A stretch of DNA of 64,000 bases from NCBI GenBank assembly GCA_025506515.1, contig CM046452.1:43223591-43287590 (forward strand), read 5' to 3'. The notes under the pieces were generated by a model, which did no database searches, was not told the DNA's origin, and saw only the letters and a program-made list of their open reading frames with translations. Below are positions 45,349 to 57,515 of this stretch, piece by piece (the first letter of the stretch is position 1; the number at the start of each line of letters is the position of its first letter). The position numbers were made by a program, and so were the translations under genes. The stretch is from Flaveria trinervia (lineage: Eukaryota > Streptophyta > Magnoliopsida > Asterales > Asteraceae).

Positions 45349-45508
45349 TTAACAAGTGGCCACAGTTCTATGACACACAAGACATTGTACAAGCCCTCCA
45401 GTTCCAAAATGTTATACGACTTTGCTTCGCGTTGATATTCACGCGGGAGTCAGACAAGAGGACAAGTACAAGAAATATGAGAAGGTAATGAAGAAAACAA
45501 GACATTAG
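45349..45508 (+). pseudogene. Element C ORF3, C-terminal end after the D insertion
   Basis: It continues the C ORF3 with KWPQFYDTQDIVQALQFQNVIRLCF and ends KKTRH-stop at 45506-45508, as in B (18165-18167). A one-base loss near 45434 shifts the frame. C's polypurine tract AAGGGGGAG (45523-45531) follows. Confidence 0.85.
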
Positions 45509-45533
45509 AGAGATCTAGGTCCAAGGGGGAGTT

Positions 45534-46254
45534 TGTTGATACATGTATGTCCTAGATCGTGATATGTGATGTAATAGATCTTGTTTGGTATGATGAATGA
45601 ACTGATATTGATAGTCTGTTGGTTATAATGTTTAATAGTTCATTAATGAGCGTGACTGAATTGATTGGGTTTATGATTACTTGAATGATTACATATATAT
45701 TATATTAATTAATTAAAACATTCAAACTTAATGAAGTTCCATGCGAATGGCTCATGCGAATGAACCATAAGCATGAAGAACTTCACAGGATTGACTCAGT
45801 CGCACGACTGAACCAGGAGACTGGATCAGTCGTACGACTATAACATAAGATTGGCTCAGTCGCACGACGAACACTCAGTCGCACGACTGAACACTCAGTC
45901 GCACGAATGAACCAACCGCATGGTTCAATCGCACGACTGAACCAGACTAATGGTTCAGTCGCACGATTGAATAATACCAACCTATAAATACAACTCAATT
46001 CGTGAAAAACAATGAATTTCGATCAAGTACGAATCAAGACGAACCCTAGCCGTCCAGAAACCTTCCAAATCGTTCTGCAAGTTCATAGAACACATTAGAT
46101 CGATTCCTTATCGATTTCTAACGTTAGTTTCAATCCTTGATTGATTCTTCGTGTGTTCTCACTGATTGGATTGCCAATCAAATAGGATTCCGCACTATTT
46201 GATCTGGTATACACGTGATCTCTAGGTATTTCAGTCGAATACCAGGTCCTAACA
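45534..46254 (+). repeat. Element C 3' LTR (721 bp)
   Basis: TGTTGATACATG ... CCTAACA, with TATAAATA at 45983-45990. Relative to the 5' LTR it has one additional 20-bp array unit near 45873-45900 and about ten small differences. TGGAG follows. Confidence 0.93.
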
Positions 46255-47380
46255 TGGAGGAAGTCCACAAGGTCATGCAGATGATCTTACCGTCTGTAGT
46301 GACCGAAGTTATCAAAGTTGTACGGGAGGGGGAGAAGAAGGAAAGAAGTAGTCCTACTGGCGAACAGAGACAGCCCGAGACTAAAACTGTCCTCTCCGAT
46401 GACGAAGAAGAGGAAGAAGAATAGCCCGTCCAGGAGGTGACACGAGATTGTAATTATGGGGCATTTCAACGGTGCAAGCCCCCTACTTTTGATGGAAACG
46501 ACATTGCTCCTGTTGGTCACCGCTGGGTGAGAGAAATGGAAGCTGTCATAAATATCAGCGAGTGCCGTGAGGGCAAAAAGGTGAAGTTTGCTGCCCATTC
46601 TTTTGTGGACTCAGCTTTATGTTGGTGGGACAATATTGTCCAAGATGAGGGTAGTCGGGCAGTCGAGAGAATGAGATGGTCAGAGCTAAAGAAGTTGGTG
46701 ATTGAGGAGTTTTGTTCTCATAGAGAAATGGATAAAGTTGAGAGAGAATTCCTGCAGCTGGAGGCGGGAACCATGACACACCAGCAGTACACCACAAAGT
46801 TCAACGAGATGACACGTCTGGCGCCAGATCAAGTGACACCTCTGTCTTGAAAGATCAAGAGGTATATTCAGGACTTGCCAGCGGATATTCGCAGGCATAT
46901 GATCCCCGCCCAACCAAGCATGTTTTGGTTAGCAGTAGACTTGGCAGGGAGATTATATGATGAGCGGGTCGTGGTGGTGGTGGCTGAAGGTGGCAGGAAA
47001 GGTGGTGGTGATCGAAACTAGCAGGGGAAGAGGTTTGGTCGGGGTGATACCCCGATGGGTAAAAAAGGCATGGGTGGATGACCGTCGTGTGGTCGCATCG
47101 GGTGTGGGTATGAAGAAGTGTTGTAGGTGTGGGAGAGAGCATAGCGGGGAATGTAGGTTTGGGTCAAACTTGTGCTTTAAATATGGGAAGGAGGGGCACA
47201 TAGAAAGGGACTATCGTACGGTTTGGTGCTCTAACTGTGCTGAAGAGGGTCACATAAGTAAGGATTGTAAGAAGCCGAGGGCTGAGGGTTCCGGGCCAAA
47301 GAAGATGGGAGGTGAAGGACCAAGGGTGAGCACCAGGGCGTTCACTATGACACGGGAGGAAGCTAGGACGGACCCTGATG
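46255..47380 (+). pseudogene. gag: Element E gag, main part with zinc knuckles, broken
   Basis: It continues from 24116 after element C. The Retrotrans_gag-type domain includes KPPTFDGNDIAPVGHRWVRE, VDSALCWWDNI, RWSELKKLVIEEFCSHREMD and EREFLQLEAGTMTHQQYT. Three Cys clusters follow: CCRCGREHSGECR (47119), CFKYGKEGHIERDY (47171, two Cys lost) and an intact CSNCAEEGHISKDC (47227). Breaks: TAG at 46422 after a Glu run, TGA at 46848 and a frameshift near 46950. Gag forms the particle and, through the knuckles, binds RNA. Confidence 0.85.
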
Positions 47381-50300
47381 TTGTGTCTGGTACGTTTCTA
47401 GTGAACCAAACTTTAGCTTCTGTGTTATTTGATTCGGGTGTCGGTAAAAGTTTTATTTTGCTGCTTTCTGTGCTAAGCTTCCTCTTAGTAGTAGACGTGT
47501 TACTGCGCCCTTTGATGTAGAAATTACCATAGGTAAGTCTACCAGGATTTCTGAGATGATAGAGAATTGTGATGTGGAACTTGAGGGTCATAAGTTTCCT
47601 GTTAGACCGTTCGTGATGACCTTAGGTGGTTTTGATTTGGTTTCTTGGGATGGATTACTTAGCGGACTCCGAGACGAACATTGGGTGTCGCAAGAAGATG
47701 ATTCGTTTGACAGCGCATGATGGGAGTTTGGTAACTGTTTATGGGGATCGGGTTACTACGATCCCGAAGGTAATCTCAATGGCGGTGGCGGGAAAGTGTA
47801 TGAGGCATGCATGTAGCGCCTACTTGGGTTATGTAAAGGATGTGGATACGCGAATACCACAATTTTCTGATGTACCGGTTGTGTGTGACTTTCCGGATGT
47901 GTTTCGAGAGTGCTACCTGACAGAGAGATTGAGTTTCAGATTGATCTGATATTTGGTGCCCAGCCTGTGCCAGGCACCGTATCGGTTGGCTCCAACTGAG
48001 ATGAAGGAGTTGATGGACTAGTTGCAAGAGCTACTTGATAAGGGGTTTATTTGACCGAGTATCTCTCCTTGGGGTGCTCCGGTCTTATTCGTAAAGAAGA
48101 AAGACAATAGTATGAGGATGTGTATTGACTACCGTGAGCTGAACAAGTTGACGGTGAAGAATCAATACCCCTTACCGAGAATAGACGATTTGTTTGATCA
48201 GCTTCAAGGTGCCAGTTGGTTCTTAAGGATAGACCTTTGATCTGGTTACCATCAGTTGAAGGTGAAGGAGCAGGATATCCCTAAAACAGCTTTTCGCACG
48301 CCCTATGGTCACTACAAGTTTCTTGTCATGTCTTTTGGTTTGACCAATGCGCCGGCTGCTTTTATGGATCTGATGAACCGTGTGTGTCAGCCTATGTTGG
48401 ATAAATCAGTGATTGTGTTTATTGATGAGATCCTGATTTATTCGAAGAGCGAGATTGAGCATGTCGGCTACATTCAGGAGGTTTTGGAGACGTTGAGAAA
48501 GGAGAAGTTGTACGCCAAGTTCTCCAAGTGTGCATTTTGGTTGCGTGAAGTTCAGTTCTTGGGTCATGTGGTGAGTCCTAATGGGATCATGGTAGACCCG
48601 ACAAAGGTGGAGGCGGTGATGTAATGGAAGTCTCCTAAGACGCCATCCGAGATTCGTAGCTTCTTGGGTTTGGGTGGCAATTATAGGAGGTTTATCCAAG
48701 CCTTCTTTAAGATTGCTTCTCCACTGACTAAGTTCACCCGCAAGGATGTGAAGTTTCTATGGGGTCAAGCTCAAGAGAAGCCATTCGAAGATTGAAGGCA
48801 AGATTGACTCAAGCTCCAATTCTGTCATTACCCGATGGAGGCGAAGATCTGGTGGTTTATTCTAATGCTTCCTACTCAGGTTTGGGGTGCGTGTTAATGC
48901 AAAGAGGGAAGGTTATAGCTTATGCATCCCGACAGTTGAAGCTTCATGAGGTCAATTATCCTGCCCATGAGTTGGAGCTAGTAGTCGTGGTCTTTGCGCT
49001 AAAAATTTAGAGGCACTATCTTTAAGGGTCGAAGTGTACCATCTTCACTGACCACAAGAGCTTGAAGTACTGTTCGAGCAGAAGGATCTGAACATGAGGC
49101 AGAGACGGTAGTTGGAACTTATAAAGGATTATGATTGTGAGATCCACTACCATCCGGGCAAAGCCAATGTGGTGGTTGATGCCCTTAGCCGAAAAGAGAG
49201 GCCTGAGCCGATTCGGGTGAAAGCATATCAACTAATCATGACCTTTGATGTGATGAAGCAAGGCAAAGAGTTTTAAGATTAGGCATTGAAAGAAGATCAT
49301 CTTAACTCCGAAAGGATGAGAGGTCTAATTCGGAATTGGGTGAAAACACACTTGGTGTTAAAACCCGATTTGGACGGGTGTGGATTCCTCGTTTTGGGGA
49401 TCTATGGATGAGATTTTGGATGAAGCTCACAAGACACAATACTCCATTCATCCAGGTGCTACAAGATGTATCAAGACATGAAGAAGGATTATTGGTGGCC
49501 GGTATGAAACGTGATGTGGTGGAGTACGTGAGTAAATGCCTTACTTGTCTACAGGTGAAGGCCGAGCATCAGAAGCCGTATGGGAAGGTACAACCTTTGG
49601 ATATACCGGAATGGAAGTGGGAGCACATCACCATTGATTTCATTACAAAGCTATGTCGTACTCCGAAAGGGTATGATGCCATATGGGTGGTTGTTGACCA
49701 TCTGACGAAGAGTGCTCACTTCCTACCGATCTGCAAGACATATTCATCTGAGAGGTTGGCAGATCTATTCATCAAGGAATTGTAACTCGTCATGGTGTGA
49801 CAGTGTCTATTATATTTGATCGTGACACCCGGTTTACATCCAAATTCTAGAAGAAATTCCACAACGCCATGGGGATGAGGTTACATATTAGCATGACTTA
49901 TCATCCCCAAACTGATGGTCAGTCAGAAAGGACCATTCAGACATTAGAATACATGCTTCGGGCATGTGTGATTGATTTTGGTGGAAGTTGGGACGACCAC
50001 CTACCATTAGCCGAATTCTCATACAACAACAGCTATCATGCCAGTATTGGTATGCCACCATATAAGATGCTATATGGTAGGAGATGCAGAACACTCGTTT
50101 GTTGGGGTGGTATTGGTCAGAACGAGTTGGGGAGCGTCAAGGTGATCGAGGCTACGACTGAGAAGCTTGAGAAGATCAAAGCCTTCATGAAGGCAACCAA
50201 AGATACACAGAAGTCGTATGCCGATAAATGATGCAGATCGATTGAGTTCCAGGTGGGTGACTGGGTTATGTTGAAGGTCTCACCTTGGAAGGGTATCATT

Positions 50301-50636
50301 CATTTCCGAAAGTGGGGCAAGTTGAGCCTGAGATACACAGGTCCTTTCCGAATCATCGCTCGAGTAGGAGAGGTGGCCGATAGATTGGAATTACCAAATG
50401 AGTTAAGTGGAATTCACCCGACATTCCATGTATCTCATCTAAGGAAGTGCTTGGCAGACGAAGATATGATTGTTCCATTGGAAGATATCGAAGTAGATGA
50501 ACAACTCAATTATGTGGAGCAACTAGTGGCAATCATCGATCGAAAAGAGAAAAGGCTGAGAAATAAAGTGGTTCCTCTTGTGCGAGTACAGTGGAAGCGG
50601 ATCCAAGTCAACGTTGGAAACTAAGGAAGAAATGAG
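47381..50636 (+). pseudogene. pol: Element E pol (protease, RT, RNase H, integrase, chromodomain), Ty3/gypsy, broken
   Basis: Protease LFDSGVGKSFI near 47426 and GMDYLADSE near 47640. RT: YPLPRIDDLFDQLQGASWFLRIDL (48167), then TGA at 48238, then FRTPYGHYKFLVMSFGLTNAPAAF (48292). The catalytic box reads FIDEILIYS where the family has FIDD, so it is inactive. RNase H: VVYSNASYSGLGCVLMQ (48850; usual DAS changed to NAS), then VIAYASRQLKLHEVNYPAHELEL. Integrase: KCLTCLQVKAEHQKPYG (49535), ITIDFITKL (49630), TYHPQTDGQSERTIQTLEYM (49898) and YNNSYHASIGMPPYKMLYGR. The end carries a chromodomain-like VEQLVAIIDRKEKRLRNKVVPLVRVQWKR (50515-50600), whose tail is shifted to another frame. At least ten breaks. 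Chromodomains direct integration to marked chromatin in related elements. Confidence 0.9.
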
Positions 50637-50692
50637 ATAGCATTATGCATGTTTCTTCCAGAAATAACAGGTTTCAGGGATGAAACCTATTT

Positions 50693-50700
50693 AAGGGGGG
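50693..50700 (+). other. Polypurine tract, element E
   Basis: AAGGGGGG six bases before the 3' LTR at 50707, the standard gypsy arrangement. Confidence 0.8.
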
Positions 50701-50706
50701 TGAACT

Positions 50707-52774
50707 TGTAACACCTGGTTATTTATTTATTTTGAAGCCGAAGAATGAAGAAAAAGAAATAAAGTCCAAAGTCGAGGGACCAAACTCGCCAACGAGAGAA
50801 ATTTGGGTATGCGGTGATATTTGTAGGGAGAGGGCAGCCATTACCCTCTCCCCATACTCACATTTTTAGCATAGAGAGAAAGAAGAAGAGAAAAAGGGAG
50901 AAAAGTTGGTTCGGGTTGATTCGAGTGAGCAAAATCGAAGTGTAGCGTGTTGAATCGAAGATCTTCTCATTGTAGTCATTTGTGTGAGTTCTTTGGACCC
51001 TCTTTTACACATTTTTGAATGATTTTGGGGCTGGATCACATCTAAAATCGTTTTTTTAGTGTGTGCATGTCGACCAGTTTGTGTATGTGTATGTGTGTGT
51101 ATGATTTGTTTGGGTTTTGCTTTCGAGCTTGTGTGTGCTTGAATGGTATTGTAGTATGCATTCCTCAGGTTTGGGATTGTTGATTTGGGCTTAGAATGGG
51201 TTTAGATGAGCCTGGAGGTCGAAAATGGCAGATTGGGTTCGGGATGAAGTACATTGTGCTCCAGCTAGGGCTAGGCGACCGAATGGAGGCCATACGGCCA
51301 ATCAAGGTGCGATTGAGGTTCATTTGCACGATTGAGGTTCATTCGCATGACTGAGAGTTCATTCGCACGAATGAGAGCCCAGTCGCATAAATACTTATCC
51401 ACATTAGTTCCATCCGCATTAGCTCCATTCGCATAGATTCATCCGCATTGAGTCCATCTGCATGAGGTTCATTCGCATGATTGGGTGTTCATTCGCATGA
51501 GTGTTCATCCGCGTTGGTCCATTCACATGATGTTCAGTCGCATGGAGGCCATGCGACTGAAGGGTGCCCATATGCCCAAGTAGGGCTGGTGTACCCAAGG
51601 AAAGTGTAGTTTTTGTACTGACTTTCGGGGGAAAGTGCAGATATAAGTTTTGACGTGAAAGTTCCCGTAAGTTCATGTAAGATGACTTTTCAGGCCTTAG
51701 AATGTATGTTGGGCATGATGATGATGATGTTGCATGATTATGCATGTTATGTGTGTATGATGTTGCCCTGTATAGTCATGATGATGTTTGTGTATGTTAT
51801 GTTCCTTATTATGATGTATGTTTATCTTTCCTTATGTTGAATGATAATGAATGAATGAAACTAGTATGTAACGTAAAGCGAAAGATAGTGAAAGAGTAAC
51901 TTGAAGTAAGAATGCATGCATTAATGAACAATGAAAGTAAAGAAAGTCTTGCAAGCATAGTATGTCGGGACACGCCATTAAAAGGTGTTAGCCCAATGGT
52001 GTGCGGGTTCGCTACCCCAGGAGGATGCACATCGGGGTCTTTCTTTGTGATTGACCATTTGTATGGAACCATTGTTGCTTGCCTTAGGTACTGTGACCAG
52101 AGATGCTGGGCACCGTGAATGAAGGTCTAGGCTTACGTCCGGTAGCATGAGCATGAAGGGCATAGCACATGACAATGGTATGCCTGAACTTGACCTTAGG
52201 TATAGTGGCCAGTGGTGTTGTGCACCATGAATGAAGGTCTATGATAGGCTTAGGCCTAGTATCATGAGCATGAAGGTTAAAGTTCATGGTGTTAACGAAA
52301 AGAAAAGATGTAATGATGAACGAACGAATGAAAGTAAGATTGAATGAATGAATGGAAGTTAATAAAATGAAGAAGATAATAACTATTATCTATGTTTATG
52401 TAAGATGTATGATCACATGAAAGTAAAGCACGGTGTTTAACGAAAGATAAAGTATGTTTTATTATAAAACTAGAACTCACTCAGCAACGCTGACATTTAT
52501 GTGTTTCCAGTTTGCAGGTAATGTTGCTCAGTATGGCACGAGGTGGCTACTCGGCTCTTTTGGATGGCATCCATTTAAATAATGCTTTTGTGATGTAATG
52601 CAACAATGTATTTTGTAACCGGTTAACAATGTATTATTTGGTTAAAGCTTTTATAATGAAATGAGATGTCATTTTTGAATGTTTCCGCCGCAATATTTAT
52701 ATAAGAGAAATGAAAATGTAGGTTTATGTGCAATGATTCACCAGCTGTAAGCATCCTGAGAACGGGGCCTTACA
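50707..52774 (+). repeat. Element E 3' LTR (2068 bp)
   Basis: TGTAACACC ... GGGGCCTTACA, then ATTAC. It holds the CATTCG/CATCCGCAT cluster at 51280-51560, short TG/TATG repeats near 51075, and the directly repeated block at about 52084-52285. Divergence from the 5' LTR is visibly high, with many substitutions and small indels. Confidence 0.92.
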
Positions 52775-54561
52775 ATTACTAAGGCATAAACAGCTGAGTA
52801 TAGCTGATTTCTTGTCTGTACTCTTGATCGAACATCTCCAATGACATGTCCAAAGGATGATAAACATTTAGTCGTGATCCAGGAGTGGTGGTTATAACTA
52901 CCTTATTATCCAGATTGTGAACACCAGGTTCAGTATCTGAGGCAGTGGGAGTGTGAGGTTGTGAAGTGTCAGAGGCATCAATATCAGATGCGTGTGTACT
53001 TGCAGTAGTAGGAACCTGTTCCTCCTAAGCCACCTGAATATTTCCATGTCTTCATCATTAGAGAAGGAGTCACTTATCTCAAGTGCCCCCCTGAAGAACT
53101 AGAAGACTCACCTTGTTACGCTGAGGTTGTCGAGTCCAGTGATGGTGTATTTAACACATCGTACATCATCTCGTTGATAACTCATCCTCAGGAGGGAAGA
53201 GAGGGATGTTGAAGGACTTAAAGAATCCATCACAGTCGAAAAAGAATAAGGCTCCTTTTTCGGCAAAGGGGGTGGTGTATCTCTGTACATCAATGTTGCC
53301 CCACACTTCTACTTGAACCGTTGAGTTGTTATAAACTCTCTTATTCGGTATGTTGTATCCTAAGAAAATTCCTTCTTCGGCCTTCTCGCTGAACTTCCTG
53401 ATTGAGTTTTCTTCAGCAGTGTACATGGTGCACCAAATGGTTCGAGGTACTGCAGATTTGGTTTATGTCATTGGATAAACTCATAGCACGTTTTACCATG
53501 ACGTTTGACCACTAAGACTCGATTGAGGGTGTAACATGTGTTAGCTACTGCCTCATTCCAAAATTGGATAGGCAGCTCGAGTCTGCCAGCATCATCCGGC
53601 TGTCTCTATCAAGTTTCGATTCTTTTTCTCAGCAACTCTGTTCATTTGAGGAGTAAGGCAGATGTGAACTGGTGCATAATTCCTTTTTGTTTGCAGAATG
53701 CCTCCATCCACTGGTTCTTGAACTCGGTACCGTTGTCTGAGCGAACTTGCCTTACCTTCAGTTTGTAGAGTGACTCCAATATAGTTACCAGCTCATTGAA
53801 TGATTCAAATGTCTCTGATTTGGATTTCAGAAACATCACCCAAAAAAATCTTGAGTAATCATCCATAACTACATAGCAATAAAACACTGGCAATGCTCTT
53901 TATACTAATTGGGCCAAACAATTCCACATGAAGAAGCTCAAGAGGCAAGTCATTGAGTGAACTTTCTTTGCCTTATGAGACTTCTTTGTCTGTTTCCCTT
54001 TCTTACATGCGACACAAAAATCCAGTAATTGGAAGTTCTTAACATTTACTCCATGCACTATATCATTCTGGATCAAGTGATTCATCTTTTGTGGATTAAT
54101 GTGTCCCATTCTCCTATGCCAGGAGATGGAGTCTTTCTCTTTTGCCTTTGACAAGAAGCATTGTACATTATGATCAGTTGTGGAGGCTGTTGATAGGTCC
54201 AAGACATACAAATCGCTATATCATGAAGCTGACATAAAACTTGGTCCTCCAGGATGACATAGTCCTTTTTGAGAACATAGCACTTCGTGTTGTCAAATAC
54301 AACCTTGAATTCTTTGTCACATATCTGGGAGACAGAAAGTAAGTTATTTTAAAGTTGTGGAACATAGTTTACCTTATCAACTTCACTTTCTAGTTTCCCA
54401 CTTCGCCTTGTGCAGTGATATATCCTCCTTTATTTCCAGCAAATAAAACGTGTTCTCCATAATTTGTTTGAATTTGACAGGAGAGACAGGTTCCCAGTCA
54501 TGTGCCTTGATGCCCTACTATCAACAATCCAGGTATTTGTAGTAGCACTATAGCAGACACC
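52775..54561 (-). pseudogene. pol: Element A protease and integrase segment of pol, broken
   Basis: Minus strand, from the candidate splice acceptor leftwards. Protease reads IVDSRASRHMTG (near 54520), with the catalytic-loop Gly changed to Arg. Then LDLSTASTTDH, integrase HRRMGHINPQKMNHL and FCVACKKGKQTKK (54120-53990), a damaged first Asp region, DDYSRFFWVMFLKS and SDNGTEFKNQWMEA (53860-53690). Then FLGYNIPNKRVYNNS and FFFDCDGFFKSFNIPL (53370-53190) and the linker before RT (to 52780). The rest continues at 21500. Frameshifts and stops occur near 54240, 53900, 53640, 53440 and 53160. ATTAC at 52775-52779 is E's target duplication. Confidence 0.88.
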
Positions 54562-57515
54562 CTACACATTCAAAGGAAATGATTAGTTTAGGTTAGGGAC
54601 CCAAGCCTTAACTGGCTTGAGTGTAACACCCAGTTATTTATTTATTTTGATGTCGACAAAAGAAGGAAAAGAAATAAAACCCAAGTCTAGGGGTAAAAAG
54701 TGTCCAAAAGGACAAAATGTTTGAAAAGTTGGTGATAAAGATGGCATGGTCGCCCATCACCCTTTCTACACACAATTTTTATATTTTAGAGAGAGAAAGC
54801 ATCAGGAAGCAGAGAAACTCTCGGTTGGAAGAGAAAGAAGAAGAAAAGTGTGAATTCAAGTGGGTTCTAGGCGGTTGAATTCAATTTGCAAATGAGTTTG
54901 GGAAGAAAGTCATACTCAAGAGTTGCAAAGGTGAGTTCTAGAACCCCCTGCTTCTACACATTTTTAACTGATTTTTGGGAATGGAAATGCATGAATGTAT
55001 GTTTTCATTAAATCGGGTTTCAGACCCGTATGCTTGATTGTGTGTATGTTGATGTTATGATGCGATGTGTGACTATGTTCATGCTTGTGGATGTACGATG
55101 GGATTTCTAAGGCATACAGGGTAAGATCTAACAATAGAACATGATGAATGGTGTATGGGGATGTAATCTAATGTTTTATGCTCATGTGTTAAGTTTTCGA
55201 ATCTACCTAAGTGTTGGAAAGTAAATGCGGATGAGTAATGGGAAGAAATGCGGATGGACAGTTAATACGGATGAGCATTAGCTTAAGTATGGGATATGCG
55301 GATGGCTAATTCGGATGAGTAAGGTCAATGCGGATGAGCATTGACTTAAGTATGGGAAATGTGGATGGCTAATGCGGATGAGTAAGGCTAATGCGGATGA
55401 GAAAGTCTAAGTGTGAACGAATGTGGACAACTAATGCGGATGAAGCATTGGGAAATGCGAATGAAGCATGAGAAATGCAGATGAATAAAAGGCTAATGCG
55501 GATGAACAAAAGGCTAATGTGGATGAACTATAGCAAATGCGGATGAACCCTTAAACTGTTTTCTGACTTCTGGGAAAAGGATGAAATGTAGGCTTTGACT
55601 TGGGAGGTTCCTGGGGCTACGTAGGTTGACTGTTTGAGGTCCTAGTTGTTATGATGGGCATGTTATGATGTATGATTGGTGCATATGCATGATAATGATG
55701 ATGTTGCATGACTATGCATGTTATGTATGTATGATGTTGCCCTGTATGGTGTTGATGACTGTGTATGATATATTCCTTATTATGATGTATGTTTATCTTT
55801 CTAGTGGCTTTATGTGTTATGTTAATGAATGAAGTGAATGTATTAAGTAACATAAAGTGAAAGATAAAGAAAAGAGGAACATGAAGTAAGAATGCATGCA
55901 CTAATGAATGATAAAACTAAAAAAGTCTTACAAGCATAGTATGTCGGGACACGCCATAAGAGGTGTTAGCCTAACGGTGTGCGGGTTCGCTACCCCGGGA
56001 GGATGCACATCGGGGTCTTTCTTTGTGATTGACAATTTGTATAACCCCATTGCTGCATACCCTTGGTATTGCTTAGTATCGCACGAGGTGGCTACTCAGG
56101 TCTTTTGGGATGGCATCCACTTATTTAGTGCTTTTGTGATGTAATGCAACAATGTATTTTGTAACTGATTAACGATGTATTATTTTGCAAAAGTTTTTAT
56201 AATGAAATGAGATGTCATTTTTGAATGTTTCCGCGACAATATTTATGGAAGAGAAATGAAAATGTATGTTTTTTTGTAATGATTTACTAGCTGTAAGCGT
56301 CCGGGAATGGGGCCTTACATTGGGTGACCCGGAGGAATCACATATCATAAACTCAACCCACTGTCCATTTGAGGGTGGAGTCATATCATTCTTTTTCTTG
56401 TTCTCATTATCAGACACCGGACTTGACTTTTCTTTCCATAATCCAGTTTTGTGTAAGGCGTGTTTGTGATAAATAGACGACTGGCTTATGGTTTGAACTT
56501 TATGTTCACTAATTCTTTTGGGTGGAGTGATAGAACTCCTTTTCTAAGAACTTGTTTTAGTATCATGAAGTTCAATTTTCTTTCTTGGTGTCTGATAATA
56601 AGGATATTTAGAAGCGATGTGTCCATACTTTCCATAATTGTAGCATGATCTACTTTCTACATGTGATGGAATTGTCTCTTTGGGGAAGTGTGTGACACAG
56701 GTGTGACTTTAGTCTATTTGGGTTTTGACACTTGTTTAGATGTTTCAACTTCTTTAACAAAATTCATTTTTTGAACATTTTTAACAACTTTACCCTTTTG
56801 TTTATTTGGACGAAGACATGGTGCATGTGGTTGGTTAACTTGTTTGGTCTTTTTGGGTTCAGAAATAGGCATGTTTGAACCTGTCTTTACCTTATCCTTT
56901 TCAAATTGTTCATCCAAATTGACAATAGGCATCTTACCTTTAAATTTTAAAGTGACCTCATCTGTTTAGCGACAGATTCAACCGATTTACTCGTGGAATC
57001 TGGATCATTAAGTAGAGGAGTGGACACCACATGATCCTTGATTGGATTGTTATTTTTGGTCTACATTTAACATTCAACAAGATCTCATGTGGTGGTGGAA
57101 CCACTTTGTAAACCAACCCCTCCCCGTTGTTATGTTCTTTCACTAAGTGCTAGACTATGTGAGAAGAACTCGTCCAACTGTGTAGTTTTTGTTTAATGAG
57201 TTGACTTCTACTTCCAAAACTGCTTTTTCTTTCTTAGTTTCTTCCAAGGAGTTTAAATAGAACTTTATGTCATTTGCTTGATTAAAAAAAAAACAACTTC
57301 GGTTTCCCTTAGTTGTTTATTTAAAAGTTCTATTTTTTCTTTATATGTGTGCTCATTTTGTTTAAAATCCTCTTAGCTTCTGTGCACAGTTGTAGGTCAT
57401 TTACTAAGATATCATTGTGATCTAATAACCTAGCAAAATTTGAATCTATGCTTTCTCTAAATTTATTACATTCATTACAAGCATGACTTTCAAAAAGTTG
57501 GTCTTTGGTACTTAC
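54562..57515 (-). other. Candidate exitron-like intron between gag and pol, element A (contains solo LTR F)
   Basis: Minus-strand donor TTCACAG|GTAAGT (GT at 57515-57514), after an in-frame CAG. Acceptor CTAAT (complement 54582-54586), pyrimidine run, GTGTAG ending at 54562. Without F and its duplication it is 1251 nt, against 1255 in B. Notably the acceptor codon is TAG here and CAG in B: a stop if translated, but both are valid acceptors. Confidence 0.55.

Larger units (their letters stand above)
24117..46254 (+). mobile_element. Element C: Sirevirus-type Ty1/copia derivative lacking most of pol, split by element D
   Basis: Its LTRs (24117-24822 and 45534-46254) are flanked by TGGAG (24112-24116 and 46255-46259). 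Gag is nearly intact, then jumps directly to RNase H (junction near 26855), so protease, integrase and RT are missing. The pol-ORF3 spacer and ORF3 are present, the latter cut by D at 33042. Its LTRs differ at only about ten sites plus one array-unit gain, so it is a fairly recent insertion. It would depend on enzymes from a related element (inference). Confidence 0.93.
21501..52774 (+). mobile_element. Element E: Ty3/gypsy chromovirus (Tekay/Del-like), split by copia element C
   Basis: Two ~2.07-kb LTRs (21501-23586 and 50707-52774) are flanked by the target duplication ATTAC (21496-21500 and 52775-52779). It has a tRNA-Met primer site, gag (split by C), protease, RT, RNase H, integrase and a chromodomain, and a polypurine tract before the 3' LTR. 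RT before integrase identifies gypsy. The C-terminal chromodomain and long LTRs fit the Tekay/Del chromoviruses (inference). The two LTRs differ far more than those of C or D, consistent with E being older than its contents. Confidence 0.92.

Noticed and set aside
51912..52118. Small frames shared by gypsy LTRs (22665-22931, 51912-52118, 55908-56144)
   Set aside because: Non-coding LTR sequence; homologous copies are not open in the same way.
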